Assembly (NCBI RefSeq): GCF_001553645.1 | Contig: NZ_CP014231.1 | Location: 62,001 to 126,000 of the forward strand | Direction: 5' to 3' | Length of the DNA stretch: 64,000 nucleotides | DNA from: Leptotrichia sp. oral taxon 847 | Lineage (GTDB): Bacteria > Fusobacteriota > Fusobacteriia > Fusobacteriales > Leptotrichiaceae | Part shown: one piece after another, positions 44,849-54,304 of the stretch | Layout: each line of letters starts with the position of its first letter | Numbering within the stretch: the first letter of the stretch is position 1 | The notes under the pieces: model-generated | What the model was told of the DNA's origin: nothing | Seen by the model: the letters and a program-made list of their open reading frames with translations, nothing else | Databases searched by the model: none | Made by a program: the position numbers and the translations under genes

Positions 44849-45331
44849 CTATTTTATTGTTTGTTCATTTGTTATTTTCTTTAAATTTTCAGTTATTTTA
44901 TGCAGCTTTTTAACCAAAAAATCATATTCTTCAAAATTATCACAAATATCTATTCCAATTGAATTTGCACAATTTGAAACCTCATTTATAATATTTTCTT
45001 TTTCAAATTTTGTCTTTTCTGTAAGATGAACAACAAGCTGCCTTTTGTCATTTTCAGGATGTTCTCTTGTAATCCAGCTTTTATCTTCCAGTCTTTTCAA
45101 GAGCGGAGTTAAAGTATTACTTTTCAAATCTGTCTTTTTGCTTAACTTTCTCAATGTCTGATGATCTTCTTGCCACAATTCCAGCAAAATCACATATTGA
45201 GGATAAGTAAGCCCAAATTTTTTCAAAGCCTTCTGATAAAATTTGTTATAAGTCCTGTCCGCTTCATAAATTGCATAACACAATAAATTTTGTATATTTT
45301 CATATTTCTTTTTATCTGTATTATTATTCAT
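44849..45331 (-). CDS. MarR/OhrR-family transcriptional regulator
   Basis: This is a 160-residue winged-helix regulator. LLCYAIYEADRTYNKFYQ followed by LTYPQYVILLELWQED and SNTLTPLLKRLEDKSWITRE closely follow OhrR, the organic-peroxide sensor, including the N-terminal Cys (about residue 18) that is oxidised, and the DKRQLV beta-wing. The divergent gene at 45564 is a redox-enzyme remnant, a plausible former target. It leads the hisH unit, so his expression may come under its autoregulated promoter (45395-45423). Confidence 0.88.
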   Translation of the reverse strand: MNNNTDKKKYENIQNLLCYAIYEADRTYNKFYQKALKKFGLTYPQYVILLELWQEDHQTLRKLSKKTDLKSNTLTPLLKRLEDKSWITREHPENDKRQLVVHLTEKTKFEKENIINEVSNCANSIGIDICDNFEEYDFLVKKLHKITENLKKITNEQTIK

Positions 45332-45394
45332 TCATTCTCCGATCTTCGATTTTTTAATTTTTTCATTTAGTTAAAAATTTACTTATGTACATTT

Positions 45395-45423
45395 ATTATA
45401 CAATTTTATTTTAAAAAAAACAA
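45395..45423 (-). promoter_or_regulatory. Promoter for the MarR-hisH unit
   Basis: Leftward TTGTTT (45423-45418), 17-base spacer, TATAAT (45400-45395). Confidence 0.6.
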
Positions 45424-45510
45424 TAAAATAAATCTTTGTATTTTAAATTTAAAATTTTTTAAATATGTGTTGATAAATATAAATTTTTCTGATAATATAA
45501 TCTTGAAAGA

Positions 45511-45528
45511 TTAATCATTAACGATTAA
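45511..45528. promoter_or_regulatory. Possible MarR/OhrR operator
   Basis: Inverted repeat TTAATC-ATTAAC-GATTAA between the divergent regulator and the redox pseudogene. The AT-rich dyad resembles MarR-family sites, but no consensus match is claimed. Confidence 0.35.
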
Positions 45529-45563
45529 ATATAAATTTAAATGTTGAAAGAAGGTAAAAAATA

Positions 45564-45942
45564 ATGAACTATAATTATGATGTAATATTTATCGGTGGTG
45601 GCCATGCTACGATACACGGAGCAAATATTTTAAATGCTACGGACAAAAAAGTTTTGATTGTTGAAAAAAATAGAATGGGTGGTACTTGTACTACTTATGG
45701 ATGTGATCCGAAAATACTTTTGGATGCCCCCCTTTGAAATAATGGATCAGGTTGCTCATTATGATAAAAAAGGAATTGCTGAATTAGATGAAATTGCAGC
45801 CAAAATTAATAATGGCTTTGTAACTAAAAATATGATTCAAGAATTTATTCTTGGAGAAAAAGAACATTTTGACTGGGTTAGACAAGATGTTAAACTTATC
45901 AAATTAGTTGGTTTGGAAAATTATATGTTAGAACAATTATAA
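45564..45942 (+). pseudogene. Chimeric remnant: disulfide reductase start joined to ferritin-like end
   Basis: From 45564 one frame reads DVIFIGGGHATIHGANIL and GGTCTTYGCDPKILLD, the FAD-binding and redox CxxxxC region of pyridine nucleotide-disulfide oxidoreductases. It stops at TGA in CCCCCCTTTGA near 45738. Directly past that point a different frame continues FEIMDQVAHYDKKGIAELDE and GEKEHFDWVRQDVKLIKLVG, which resembles the final helices of bacterioferritin-like proteins. A deletion has joined two genes out of frame. Neither is functional. Confidence 0.75.
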
Positions 45943-45983
45943 TAATTCATAATTTACAATATAAATAAAAAATACGAATAAAA

Positions 45984-46023
45984 AAGAGCTATCTTACAAT
46001 TCAAGATTGTTCTTTTTTTATAA
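45984..46023 (+). terminator. Terminator-like hairpin after the chimeric pseudogene
   Basis: AAGAGCTATCTT pairs with AAGATTGTTCTT (one mismatch, one G-U) around ACAATTC, followed by seven T. Confidence 0.65.
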
Positions 46024-46219
46024 TTAAAAAAGACCCTATTTTTTTAAATAAGACCTTTTTGCTCCCCTGCCAAGGAACACAATTTTACATTATTTTTAAT
46101 ATAATGTCAATCCTTTAGTTAATTTTAAATTTTTTATGTTTCAATAATAAATTTTATAATTTATTTAAAAAAATTTTTTAGTGTTTCATAAGATTATATT
46201 TTACTTTAACTTTCTTTTT
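46024..46219. other. Noncoding spacer
   Basis: AT-rich, with no gene and no clear signal apart from short A and T runs. Confidence 0.4.
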
Positions 46220-46385
46220 TCAAAATGCCATTCCAGTAATATACAATTTTTTTACTCCATGTTCTTTTAATAAAATAGGATATTTCTTATCTTCAATTTG
46301 ACATAATGCTTCTTCTGCTTTTTACCTAAGCTCTTCTTCAGTTTTAGCCACTTTAAACTCAAATATATATTCAATATTTTATTTA
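46220..46385 (-). pseudogene. Remnant of an AAA-ATPase/PDDEXK protein
   Basis: Reading leftward from about 46385: EYIFEFKVAKTEEELR, a TAG, then KAEEALCQIEDKKYPILLKE and VKKLYITGMAF before a TGA. This parallels the C-terminal nuclease part of the gene at 52506-54170 (YLMEFKISKTKKGMEERAQK, LKIGVAF). Only the last 55 residues survive. Confidence 0.75.
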
Positions 46386-46423
46386 TCGATTCTAAAGCTT
46401 TGTCAAAATTTAAAAATGAAATT

Positions 46424-46918
46424 TTATTCGTAATTTTTCAAAATATCTTTTAAGTTTTCAGAAGCGTAAAGATAAACACTTATAAAAGTATGATTTTCCA
46501 TTCTATATATTTCAATTGCCTTTTTTGAATTGTACATTATCAAGGTTCCGTTATGCTCTTTTACATTTAATTTCTCTTTTAAAACTTTACTCGCATTATT
46601 TTTGTAATCTTCGATTATTTTTGCATGTTCCTCATCTGTCGTAACCGAATCAAAAACTGCTGAAAATAACTGATTTTCGTCGAAAGCAAAGCTATTTAAC
46701 TGTCTTTTTATACCCAATGGATCCTCCACATTTGCATAATAATAAACAGCATAATCGCCATTATCATGTGAATTTGATAGTGGCTTACTTTTTACAATAT
46801 TTTTTAGTTCATTTGGAGAAATTCCAAAATTGATTTTATTTGTAACTTTTGCATTAGTAGTATTTGCAAATACTGTTACTGAAAATAGCATCATCATAAA
46901 TAATAAAAACTTTTTCAT
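46424..46918 (-). CDS. Secreted protein of unknown function
   Basis: This 164-residue protein has a signal peptide (KKFLLFMMMLFSVTVFANT). The mature part starts KINFGISPNELKNIVKSK, a pattern seen in small periplasmic proteins with a repeated FGxSxxE(L/V) motif, followed by beta-rich segments (YAVYYYANVED, AIEIYRMENHTFISVYLY). Family not recognised. Preceded by AGGAGTG. Confidence 0.75.
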   Translation of the reverse strand: MKKFLLFMMMLFSVTVFANTTNAKVTNKINFGISPNELKNIVKSKPLSNSHDNGDYAVYYYANVEDPLGIKRQLNSFAFDENQLFSAVFDSVTTDEEHAKIIEDYKNNASKVLKEKLNVKEHNGTLIMYNSKKAIEIYRMENHTFISVYLYASENLKDILKNYE

Positions 46919-47016
46919 TTTATCACTCCTAATAAATTATCTTTAAAATTAATTCAATAATAAGTATACTATATAAAAAGCAAAAATCCTAATTAAAATA
47001 AAATTAAATGATTAAC

Positions 47017-47051
47017 ATAAAAAAAGAGAATTTAATATTAACAATTCTCTT
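47017..47051 (-). terminator. Terminator after gltX
   Basis: Read leftward: AAGAGAATT, 10-base loop, AATTCTCTT, then seven T. Perfect 9-bp stem, 12 bases after the gltX stop. Confidence 0.85.
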
Positions 47052-47063
47052 AAAAACATTTTT

Positions 47064-48581
47064 TTATAATTTTCCCAAAATATTATTTACTCTCTTCAAA
47101 GTTCTCTCTTTTCCAATAATCGCAATTACAGTGTATAAGTCTGCACCTCTTGTTTTTCCTGTAATAACTGCTCTAAGTGGCATTAACACAGCTCCAGGTC
47201 CTTCTCCAATTTCATCTTGTAATTCATGCAAAACTTGTTTTGCTTCATCTTCTGAAATTTCTTCATTCAACGCATTAATTTTTTCAATAAATAATGCAAT
47301 CGCTTTTTTACCAGTTTCAGTTTCTACTGATTTTCTGAGTTTTTCCACCGATTTTCTAGCTTTGCTGTTCATTCCTTCTTCAACAAATGGAAGTTCAAAC
47401 TCATCTTCAAAATAAATTGAAGAATTTATTGGCAACTCTTTTAATGTATGTGAGCCTTCTCTATTTATTTCCACAATTCTTTTTAATTTTGAAAATTCTT
47501 CATCTGGCAAATTTTCATTTTCATAATAACCAGCTTGCACAAAATATGGAATAGCCAATTTTGTCAACTCATCCAAATCTTTCATTCTCATATGATGATT
47601 ATTTACCCAGCCTAATTTAACCAAGTCAAACACTGGGCCTCCAAGCGAAATTTTATCAAAAGAGAAATTTTGTATCATTTCATCAATAGTAAAAATTTCC
47701 TTGTTTTCCCCAAAGCTCCATCCCATAAGTGCAAGGAAGTTTAGAAGTCCTTCTTTCAAATAACCTTCTTCTCTGTAATAATTCAATGAAACTGGATTTT
47801 TTCTCTTAGAAATTTTAGTCTTATCCGCATTTCTCAAAAGTGGCATATGATACCATTTAGGCTCATCCCAACCAAACGCTTTGTACAATTGAATATGTTT
47901 AGGTGTAGATGAAATCCATTCTTCAGCTCTAATAACATGTGTGATTCCCATCAAATGGTCATCCACGATATTAGCCAAATGATAAGTTGGGAATCCATCA
48001 GATTTTAATAACACTTGATCGTCAATTTTACTGTTTTCAAATCTAATTTCTCCTCTTAATCCATCATTTACAATAGTTTCCCCTTCATAAGGCATTTTAA
48101 GTCTAATAACATAAGGCTCACCAGCCGCTAATTTTGCTTCAACTTCTTCTTTTGACAAATTTCTGCAATGACCGTCATATCCAGGTGCTTGTTTCATTGC
48201 AGCTTGTCTTTCTCTCAATTTTTGCAATCTATCAGGTGTACAGAAACAGTAATACGCTTCACCTTTTTCCACCAGTTTTTTGGCATATTCTTTATATATT
48301 TCAAATCTTTCTGATTGTCTATAAGGACCTCTATCCCCACCAACATCTGGGCCTTCATCATAATTAAGTCCAAGCCATTTCATCGCATCAAAAATTTGTT
48401 GTTCCGAATCTTCAGAAAATCTTGTTCTATCTGTATCTTCAATTCTCAATAAAAAATCTCCACCATTATGTTTCGCAAATACATAATTAAAAAGCCCAAT
48501 GTAGGCAGTTCCCACATGTGGATCTCCAGTCGGAGATGGTGCTATTCTAACTCTTACTTTTTTATTATCACTGTTTGACAT
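47064..48581 (-). CDS. gltX: Glutamyl-tRNA synthetase
   Basis: This 505-residue class I synthetase charges tRNA-Glu. The HIGH-type motif appears as [13 protein letters not shown] near residue 12, [11 protein letters not shown] near 43, and the KMSKS-type loop as TKISKRKNP near 255. The C-terminal helical anticodon-binding part is complete. Own promoter at 48622 and terminator at 47017, so it is monocistronic. Confidence 0.97.
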   Translation of the reverse strand: MSNSDNKKVRVRIAPSPTGDPHVGTAYIGLFNYVFAKHNGGDFLLRIEDTDRTRFSEDSEQQIFDAMKWLGLNYDEGPDVGGDRGPYRQSERFEIYKEYAKKLVEKGEAYYCFCTPDRLQKLRERQAAMKQAPGYDGHCRNLSKEEVEAKLAAGEPYVIRLKMPYEGETIVNDGLRGEIRFENSKIDDQVLLKSDGFPTYHLANIVDDHLMGITHVIRAEEWISSTPKHIQLYKAFGWDEPKWYHMPLLRNADKTKISKRKNPVSLNYYREEGYLKEGLLNFLALMGWSFGENKEIFTIDEMIQNFSFDKISLGGPVFDLVKLGWVNNHHMRMKDLDELTKLAIPYFVQAGYYENENLPDEEFSKLKRIVEINREGSHTLKELPINSSIYFEDEFELPFVEEGMNSKARKSVEKLRKSVETETGKKAIALFIEKINALNEEISEDEAKQVLHELQDEIGEGPGAVLMPLRAVITGKTRGADLYTVIAIIGKERTLKRVNNILGKL

Positions 48582-48621
48582 TTTTTTCTTTTTTCTCCTA
48601 TCTATTTGTTGTTCTTTTTAT

Positions 48622-48650
48622 ATTATATAATAAAATGAATTATTGTGCAA
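48622..48650 (-). promoter_or_regulatory. Promoter for gltX
   Basis: Leftward TTGCAC (48650-48645), 17-base spacer, TATAAT (48627-48622), about 40 bases before the start codon. Confidence 0.75.
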
Positions 48651-48665
48651 CAACTATTGTGCAAA

Positions 48666-49134
48666 TTGACAGAGTAAAATAGTTAGGGTTAAATAAAAAA
48701 TCTTATTTTAAGTTTTTCATTCAATCCAGAAAGTTACTAAAATAATTTTTTCTTTTTTAAGCAGAAGTGCTCATCGCCGCACCCCTGCACCCCGGCAAGG
48801 CTCAAGACATTTTTATGCACTGCCAAAAAACTCGCACTAATCGTGCTCAAACAGTTTTGTCAGCACATAAAAATGCTCCGACGGTTTAAATTTTACTACC
48901 ATATAAAAGTGTCGTGATTTTTTGGGAATAAAGACGACTGTTTGAACGAAGTGAGTTTCGGCTTTGCTTCAAAAAAATGCTTAGACGAGCGTGGGGATTA
49001 TAAGGGGAAATGACGGTCCTTTCCCCTTATGTAAAAAATAAAAAAATAATATTAAACAAAATAACATCTTGTAATCAAAAATAAGCTAAAAAATTTGAAA
49101 TTAAAAAATCTGCCCCTAAAATTTTTAAACCATC
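48666..49134 (-). repeat. Long dispersed repeat, copy 2 (inverted)
   Basis: Reverse complement of the copy at 62631-63060, and matches 1-179 for its last third. Shared blocks include AAGGGGAAAGGACCG, GCTCGTCTAAGCATTTTTT, CGAAACTCACTTCGTTCAAA, ATATGGTAGTAAAATTTAAA and GGGGTGCAGGGGTGCGGCG. This copy carries about 45 extra bases near its start (around 49069-49112) relative to copy 3. No coding frame. Confidence 0.9.
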
Positions 49135-49342
49135 TGTGCAAATTCCAAATTTAATGGGTTTTTATGTATAAAGTAATTTAAAATCTAAAAAATTTAATCA
49201 GAAATCTTATCTTTATAGAATATATAAAAATAAGTTCTATCCAATAATTAATTTTTTAGAAGAACTAACTTTAAAAAACGATACTTTGAATTTGAAAAGC
49301 AATTTAAATTAGAAGAAAAAAATACAGTCTATGGATATATTC
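49135..49342. other. Spacer, possible decayed coding remnant
   Basis: A stretch near 49230-49290 can be read as FYPIINFLEELTLKN but is broken by stops. Nothing identifiable. Confidence 0.3.
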
Positions 49343-49840
49343 TCATTTACTATCACTTATTTCTTTAATAATTTTTTGACATATATTATGATCTCTTACT
49401 TTAATATTTACATGATCTTCATAACCACGAAACTTAAAAATTGTATCCCAGCTTTCACAATTATTATTATAGAATACAATTTCTTCATTTTTATCATTGT
49501 AAAAATAATATTTTTGATCAAAAGAAATATCATAAGGATAGGTTTTTTTAAAAATATTTGAAAAATTTAACTCCTTTAGGAAAATATTTTTTAAATCTTT
49601 AGAATATACAATTTCCTTGCCATTTTCTGAGTAATAAATTTTTGAATTTTTTATTTTATTCCTAAAAATAGAAACTTCTTTATAGTATGATAACACTACT
49701 GAAGTATAATAAAGAAAATATATCCCAATAAATAAAGAAAATATAAGAATCATTATTTTTTCTAAATTTTTTAAAAGAAATATTTCTTTTAAATTAATTA
49801 TTTTGAAATCTAAATTTTTCAAATAAAAACCATCACTCAT
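49343..49840 (-). CDS. Membrane-anchored hypothetical protein
   Basis: This 165-residue protein has one strong transmembrane segment (EKIMILIFSLFIGIYFLYYTSVVL, about residues 29-52) after a short basic N-terminus, then a soluble part with a Tyr/Asn-rich region (KYYFYNDKNEEIVFYNNN). No ribosome binding site is evident before the ATG. It lies between repeat copy 2 and the IS. Family not recognised; could be a relic. Confidence 0.45.
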   Translation of the reverse strand: MSDGFYLKNLDFKIINLKEIFLLKNLEKIMILIFSLFIGIYFLYYTSVVLSYYKEVSIFRNKIKNSKIYYSENGKEIVYSKDLKNIFLKELNFSNIFKKTYPYDISFDQKYYFYNDKNEEIVFYNNNCESWDTIFKFRGYEDHVNIKVRDHNICQKIIKEISDSK

Positions 49841-50012
49841 TATATATATTATAAAAATAGCGATAAAGGAAAAAATTTAAATTTTATAAAAAAAGAATAC
49901 TATAAAGATTATTATTAAAATACAAAGTAATATTTGGGTGTGTAAAAATTTTTGTGTAAACCTCTAGATAATATATGGTAAAATAACTGTATAATATTTG
50001 GAGGTTTTTGTT

Positions 50013-51224
50013 ATGACTAAAAAGAAAATTGACAACGAAATTTTTAAAACACTGATTGAGGATTACAATATTAAAGATACTAATGATATTAAGGATATGC
50101 TTAAGGATTTGCTTTCGGGTACTATCCAAACCATGCTTGAAGCTGAAATTGAGCATGAACTGGGGTATGCTAAACATTCTATGAAAGATAAGACTACTTC
50201 TAATGCTAGAAATGGACATTCCAAGAAAACTGTTAGAAGTGAGTATGGCAATCTTGATTTAGATATTCCTAGAGATAGAAATGCTGAGTTTGAGCCTCAA
50301 ATCATCCCTAAATATCAAAGAGAAATTACTGGCATTGAAGGACAGATTCTTTCTCTTTATGCTAAAGGAATGAGCAATAGAGATATCGAGGACCATCTCA
50401 ATAATCTTTATGGAATTGATGTTTCGCCATCTATGATCAGTAAAATTACAGATAAAATTATACCTGAAATTAGGGAATGGCAGTCTAGACAGCTTGAGGA
50501 TGTATACCCAATAGTTTTTATGGATGCTATCCATTACAGCGTAAGAAAAGATGGAGTTGTTGTTAAAAAGGCGGTATATTTAGCTATAGGAATAGATAAG
50601 GAAGGGCGAAAGGAGGTCTTAGGATTTTGGATAGGAGAAAATGAATCAAGCAAGTACTGGCTAAATGTTTTAAATGAATTAAAAAACAGAGGAGTTCAGG
50701 ATATACTAATTATGTCTGTTGATAATTTAAAAGGGTTCAGCGAAGCAATATCTTCGGTGTTCCCTAAGACAGAAATTCAAAAATGTGTGGTTCATCAAAT
50801 TAGAAACAGCATAAGATACATATCTTACAAAGATGTAAGGGAATTTACATCAGACTTAAAAGAAATGTACAATGCACCAACACTGGAACAGGCAGAGTTT
50901 AAACTGGATGAACTAGAAGAAAAATGGGGTAAAAAGTATATGGCAGTAATTAATTCCTGGAGAAGTAACTGGAATGAGTTGACAACATACTTTAAATATG
51001 ATACAAAGATAAGAAAGCTGATATATACGACAAACCCGATAGAAAGCTTAAACAGACAATTAAGAAAGTATACGAAGACAAAATCACTTTATCCGACAGA
51101 TGAAGCATTGATGAAGTCAGTATATTTAAGTTTAAAGGAAGCAACAAGGAAATGGACTGGAAGAATACCGGGCTGGGGAGAAATATATTCTCAGTTAAGT
51201 ATTTATTTTGAAGGAAGGATTTAA
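50013..51224 (+). CDS. IS256-family transposase
   Basis: Same 403-residue protein as at 28445-29656, with intact DDE residues (MDAIHYSVR, SVDNLKGF, NPIESLNRQLR). The ATG is placed 8 bases after TTTGGAGG; a TTG at 49998 overlaps that site and is rejected. TATAAT at 49990-49995 may serve as -10. Both copies look active. Confidence 0.95.
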   Translation: MTKKKIDNEIFKTLIEDYNIKDTNDIKDMLKDLLSGTIQTMLEAEIEHELGYAKHSMKDKTTSNARNGHSKKTVRSEYGNLDLDIPRDRNAEFEPQIIPKYQREITGIEGQILSLYAKGMSNRDIEDHLNNLYGIDVSPSMISKITDKIIPEIREWQSRQLEDVYPIVFMDAIHYSVRKDGVVVKKAVYLAIGIDKEGRKEVLGFWIGENESSKYWLNVLNELKNRGVQDILIMSVDNLKGFSEAISSVFPKTEIQKCVVHQIRNSIRYISYKDVREFTSDLKEMYNAPTLEQAEFKLDELEEKWGKKYMAVINSWRSNWNELTTYFKYDTKIRKLIYTTNPIESLNRQLRKYTKTKSLYPTDEALMKSVYLSLKEATRKWTGRIPGWGEIYSQLSIYFEGRI

Positions 51225-51391
51225 AAACAGGATGATAAAAATACCATCCTGTACCATATATTATATTTTGAGTTTACACAAAATTCTGGACACTCTCTAT
51301 TTTGAAGGAAGGATTTAAAAACAGGATGATAAAAATACCATCCTGTACCATATATTATATTTTGAGTTTACACAAAATTCTGGACACTCTC
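51204..51391 (+). repeat. 94-bp tandem duplication of the IS right end
   Basis: Two exact 94-base units (51204-51297, 51298-51391), each with the last transposase codons, the ACAGGATG/CATCCTGT hairpin and the terminal inverted repeat. Copy 1 of the IS has a single unit. Confidence 0.95.
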
Positions 51392-51433
51392 TAATATTTT
51401 TTTCTTACACATCTCAATTTCTCCTTCTATTTG

Positions 51434-51732
51434 AATTTTAAACTTTTTCTGACAGTTCTTCCATTAATTCATTTACATTTACTTTTCTAGTATAAACGCA
51501 TTGTTTTTTCTACTTCTTTCATTTCTTTTTATTATAAACGTTCTCTCATCTAAAAATTTTTTTTAAAGTCTTCAAACATTTTTTGAACTTCATTATCATT
51601 ATAAATATCTTTATAGGCAACAACAATAATTTCAAGTTCTTTTAAAAAATTTTCTTTAGAAATTATCTCGACATTCATTTCTTCTCTAGAGTTTCTGAAT
51701 CTTTCTTCTTTTAAATCATTAATATTTTTATA
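51434..51732 (-). pseudogene. Decayed coding remnants downstream of the 51733 gene
   Basis: Leftward from 51732 the frame of the gene at 51733-52491 continues past its TAA as YKNINDLKEERFRNSREEMN and ELEIIVVAYKDIY. It then shifts near 51600 (YDNEVQKMFEDFKKNF) before a TAG at 51551. A further short piece, RKVNVNELMEELSEKV, ends near 51470. So the gene originally extended beyond 51733, and a small antitoxin-like frame followed. Confidence 0.5.
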
Positions 51733-52491
51733 TTACAATAATGCAACATCACTTTTTTCAAGTTTTTCTTTGTATTGAAACCCTACTATACCTCTACTAT
51801 CATGATATTCTAATTCAATATTTTTATATTCTATTTCAATTTTATTTTTCAAAATATTTATAATAAATTTTTCTAAGTTCGTTTTAGGCAATGTATACTT
51901 TTTTTCTTTTTTATTCAAAATTTCTTTTAATTTTCCTTCTTTTAATAAAAACGAATAAAATTTTTTTAATATATTGATATCCCAATAATTGATATATTTC
52001 CTATTAAAGTTTATGAAATTATAATTATAAATATTTTCTTTTTTGTTATATTCAATCAGAAAATTTCTTAATTTATCTCTATTAAAAAAATCATTTAAAT
52101 CAAATTTTATCTTATATTTTTTCAAATTATCTGTATATTGTGTATAATTATACAATTCTTGTTCAATAAAAAGCATAAAATCACTATAATCTGCCATATT
52201 TTTTAGATAATATAAATAAAAATTATAAAATAACTCCTCATACGAATAATATACTCTGATTTCCTTAGCTTCATTTAGTTCTGCTATGTACAAAGAACTT
52301 TCATTACTAATATAATAACCATAATTTTCAATAATACTTGTTTTAACTTCTCCACTTTTATAAATTTCAGAAATTAAAAAAGCAAAATTTCCTATTTCAT
52401 TTACTAAATTATTAAAAAAATCATATTTATTCATTTTTAAATTTTCAAAATAATTATCTTTTATTTTTTTTAAGCTCACTTTATTTCCCAC
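51733..52491 (-). CDS. Hypothetical protein, probably truncated by a nonsense codon
   Basis: This 252-residue protein is rich in Tyr, Asn, Lys and Ile (INFNRKYINYWDINILKKFY, KTNLEKFIINILKNKIEIEY). It begins at a GTG 14 bases after the AAA-ATPase gene. No family recognised. The same frame continues beyond the TAA at 51733-51735, so the present stop looks secondary. Its place directly behind the AAA-ATPase/PDDEXK gene suggests cotranscription. Confidence 0.5.
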   Translation of the reverse strand: MGNKVSLKKIKDNYFENLKMNKYDFFNNLVNEIGNFAFLISEIYKSGEVKTSIIENYGYYISNESSLYIAELNEAKEIRVYYSYEELFYNFYLYYLKNMADYSDFMLFIEQELYNYTQYTDNLKKYKIKFDLNDFFNRDKLRNFLIEYNKKENIYNYNFINFNRKYINYWDINILKKFYSFLLKEGKLKEILNKKEKKYTLPKTNLEKFIINILKNKIEIEYKNIELEYHDSRGIVGFQYKEKLEKSDVALL

Positions 52492-52505
52492 CTTTACTTA
52501 AACCT

Positions 52506-54170
52506 CTATTTAAAAACAACCTTCACTTCTTTCCCATAAAACGCAACCCCAATCTTCAAAATATTCTTTATCCCTCTTGCCTTAAGCTTCGTATCATATT
52601 TCTTCTCATCAATCTGTTTCAACGCCTTCTGTGCTCTCTCTTCCATCCCCTTTTTCGTCTTCGATATTTTAAATTCCATAAGATACGCCTTCTCATTGCT
52701 TTTTATCGGAATCATCGCAAGGTCATATCTCCCATATCCACTCTCATCATTTGAAATAATTTCATATTTCCCCATCAAAAATCCAACAAGTCCTATCATA
52801 AACACCTGATAAATCTTCTCCATTTCCTTGTCCAAGTCAAAATGACTTAACATATTTATCATTATTTCTCCCAATGTCTTCTCAAATTTCTTAATATCTC
52901 CATTTTCAAGTGCTTTTATCAAAATATTAGTTTTCACTTCTGTTCCAAAAAATCTATTTAAAAACATATTCCCAAAATATTTTCGTATTTCCTTGTTTGG
53001 AATTCTCAAGTTATAAACATCTGTATATTCTGAAGTTACATCTATTTCCTTCTGCTTTTCATCTTTTGTCAAATACCCACTGTATAAGAGTAATTGCCAT
53101 ATCTCATCATCATTATTTAAAAGACTTTTTATCGTAGTTCCATCCGAAATATATTTTTCAATACTTTCTCCATCAGTAAACCGTTTTAAATCATCATAAG
53201 CACTTTCTCCAGCATGATCAAGCATATTTTCCAGAAGTGTATTCCCTGAAACATTTGCCCAGTATGCCTTAATTTCTTTTTCTCTTACATAATTTACAAT
53301 AGACCAGGGATTGTACACTTTACTTTCTCCAAAAATATACCCATTATACCATTCTCTAACTTCTTCGATTTTGTATTTCATATCAAAATACTCAAGCATT
53401 TCAATTACTTCGCTTTCAAGAAGTCCAAAATATTCTGAATAATCCTTACTTAAAATTGTATTCACATAAAGATTGTTTAAACCAGAGAATATCCCTTCTT
53501 TTATGATTCTAGTTATTCCTGTTAAAACACCATATTTCAAGGAATTGTTTGTCTTTAGTGCTGAACTGTAAAATGTTTGAAAAAAGTTTATCGCTTCATT
53601 ATAGTATCCTTTATCAAAAGCATTTATTATTGGAGCATCATATTCATCTATCAAAATTATTACACTTCTTCTATAATATTCGTACAAATAATTTGATAGA
53701 TTTTTAAGAGAATAAATCCAGTCAGCCTCTTCTTTTTCCATAACTACCTTTTCAAAATCATTTTTAAAAATAGGATTCAATTTATCTTTTAAATCATAAA
53801 ATTCCATGTATAAGTTTTTTATATGTTTTTTTATCAACATAAAATTTTCTTCCCAAGTATTTCCTTTTAAATCCTTCAGTGAAATGAAAATTACAGGATA
53901 TTTCCCTTGTTCACTCATATATTCACTATTATATATTTTCAAATTTTCAAAAAGCTTTTTATTTTCTTCTTTATCTTTTACATCAAAAAAATATTTCAAC
54001 ATCGACATATTCAATGTTTTTCCAAATCTACGTGGTCTTGTAAATAATGTAACTTTTGATTTATTCATTAACATTTCATCTATTAATAAAGTTTTATCTA
54101 CATAATAATATTCATCTTGTATCAACTCTTTAAAATCTTCAATTCCCACAGGAACAGCTTTTTTTCTCAT
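52506..54170 (-). CDS. AAA-ATPase-like / PD-(D/E)XK nuclease fusion (DUF1703 type)
   Basis: This 554-residue protein belongs to a family greatly expanded in Fusobacteria and Bacteroidetes. The N-terminal part reads VPVGIEDFKELIQDEYYYVD, a Walker A-like TRPRRFGKTLNMSML near residue 45 and Walker B IILIDEYDAPI near 175. The C-terminal PDDEXK_9 nuclease has GRYDLAMIP, YLMEFKISK (catalytic Asp and Glu-x-Lys) and KNILKIGVAFYGKEVKVV. The biological role is not established. A remnant of a relative lies at 46220-46385. Confidence 0.88.
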   Translation of the reverse strand: MRKKAVPVGIEDFKELIQDEYYYVDKTLLIDEMLMNKSKVTLFTRPRRFGKTLNMSMLKYFFDVKDKEENKKLFENLKIYNSEYMSEQGKYPVIFISLKDLKGNTWEENFMLIKKHIKNLYMEFYDLKDKLNPIFKNDFEKVVMEKEEADWIYSLKNLSNYLYEYYRRSVIILIDEYDAPIINAFDKGYYNEAINFFQTFYSSALKTNNSLKYGVLTGITRIIKEGIFSGLNNLYVNTILSKDYSEYFGLLESEVIEMLEYFDMKYKIEEVREWYNGYIFGESKVYNPWSIVNYVREKEIKAYWANVSGNTLLENMLDHAGESAYDDLKRFTDGESIEKYISDGTTIKSLLNNDDEIWQLLLYSGYLTKDEKQKEIDVTSEYTDVYNLRIPNKEIRKYFGNMFLNRFFGTEVKTNILIKALENGDIKKFEKTLGEIMINMLSHFDLDKEMEKIYQVFMIGLVGFLMGKYEIISNDESGYGRYDLAMIPIKSNEKAYLMEFKISKTKKGMEERAQKALKQIDEKKYDTKLKARGIKNILKIGVAFYGKEVKVVFK

Positions 54171-54304
54171 AGAATCACTCCCTCTTTTATTTTCCTATAA
54201 ATAATTCCAATATATGTTAATTATACCACAACTTGATATTTAAAATAAAGTCGTTTGAACGCTCTGTGACGCTTTCTTTTTAAATTTGAGGATTTGAAAT
54301 AATT

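Larger units (their letters stand above)
49936..51391 (+). mobile_element. IS256-family insertion sequence, copy 2, with duplicated right end
   Basis: The 1362-bp body (49936-51297) matches copy 1. It is followed by a perfect tandem repeat of its last 94 bases (51298-51391). The 8-bp target duplication TAATATTT lies at 49928-49935 and at 51392-51399, that is, outside the extra end. The duplicated end was therefore either present when the element inserted or arose by slippage afterwards. Confidence 0.93.

Noticed and set aside
47008-47415. Plus-strand frame over the end of gltX
   Set aside because: Antisense to gltX and its terminator; no ribosome binding site.
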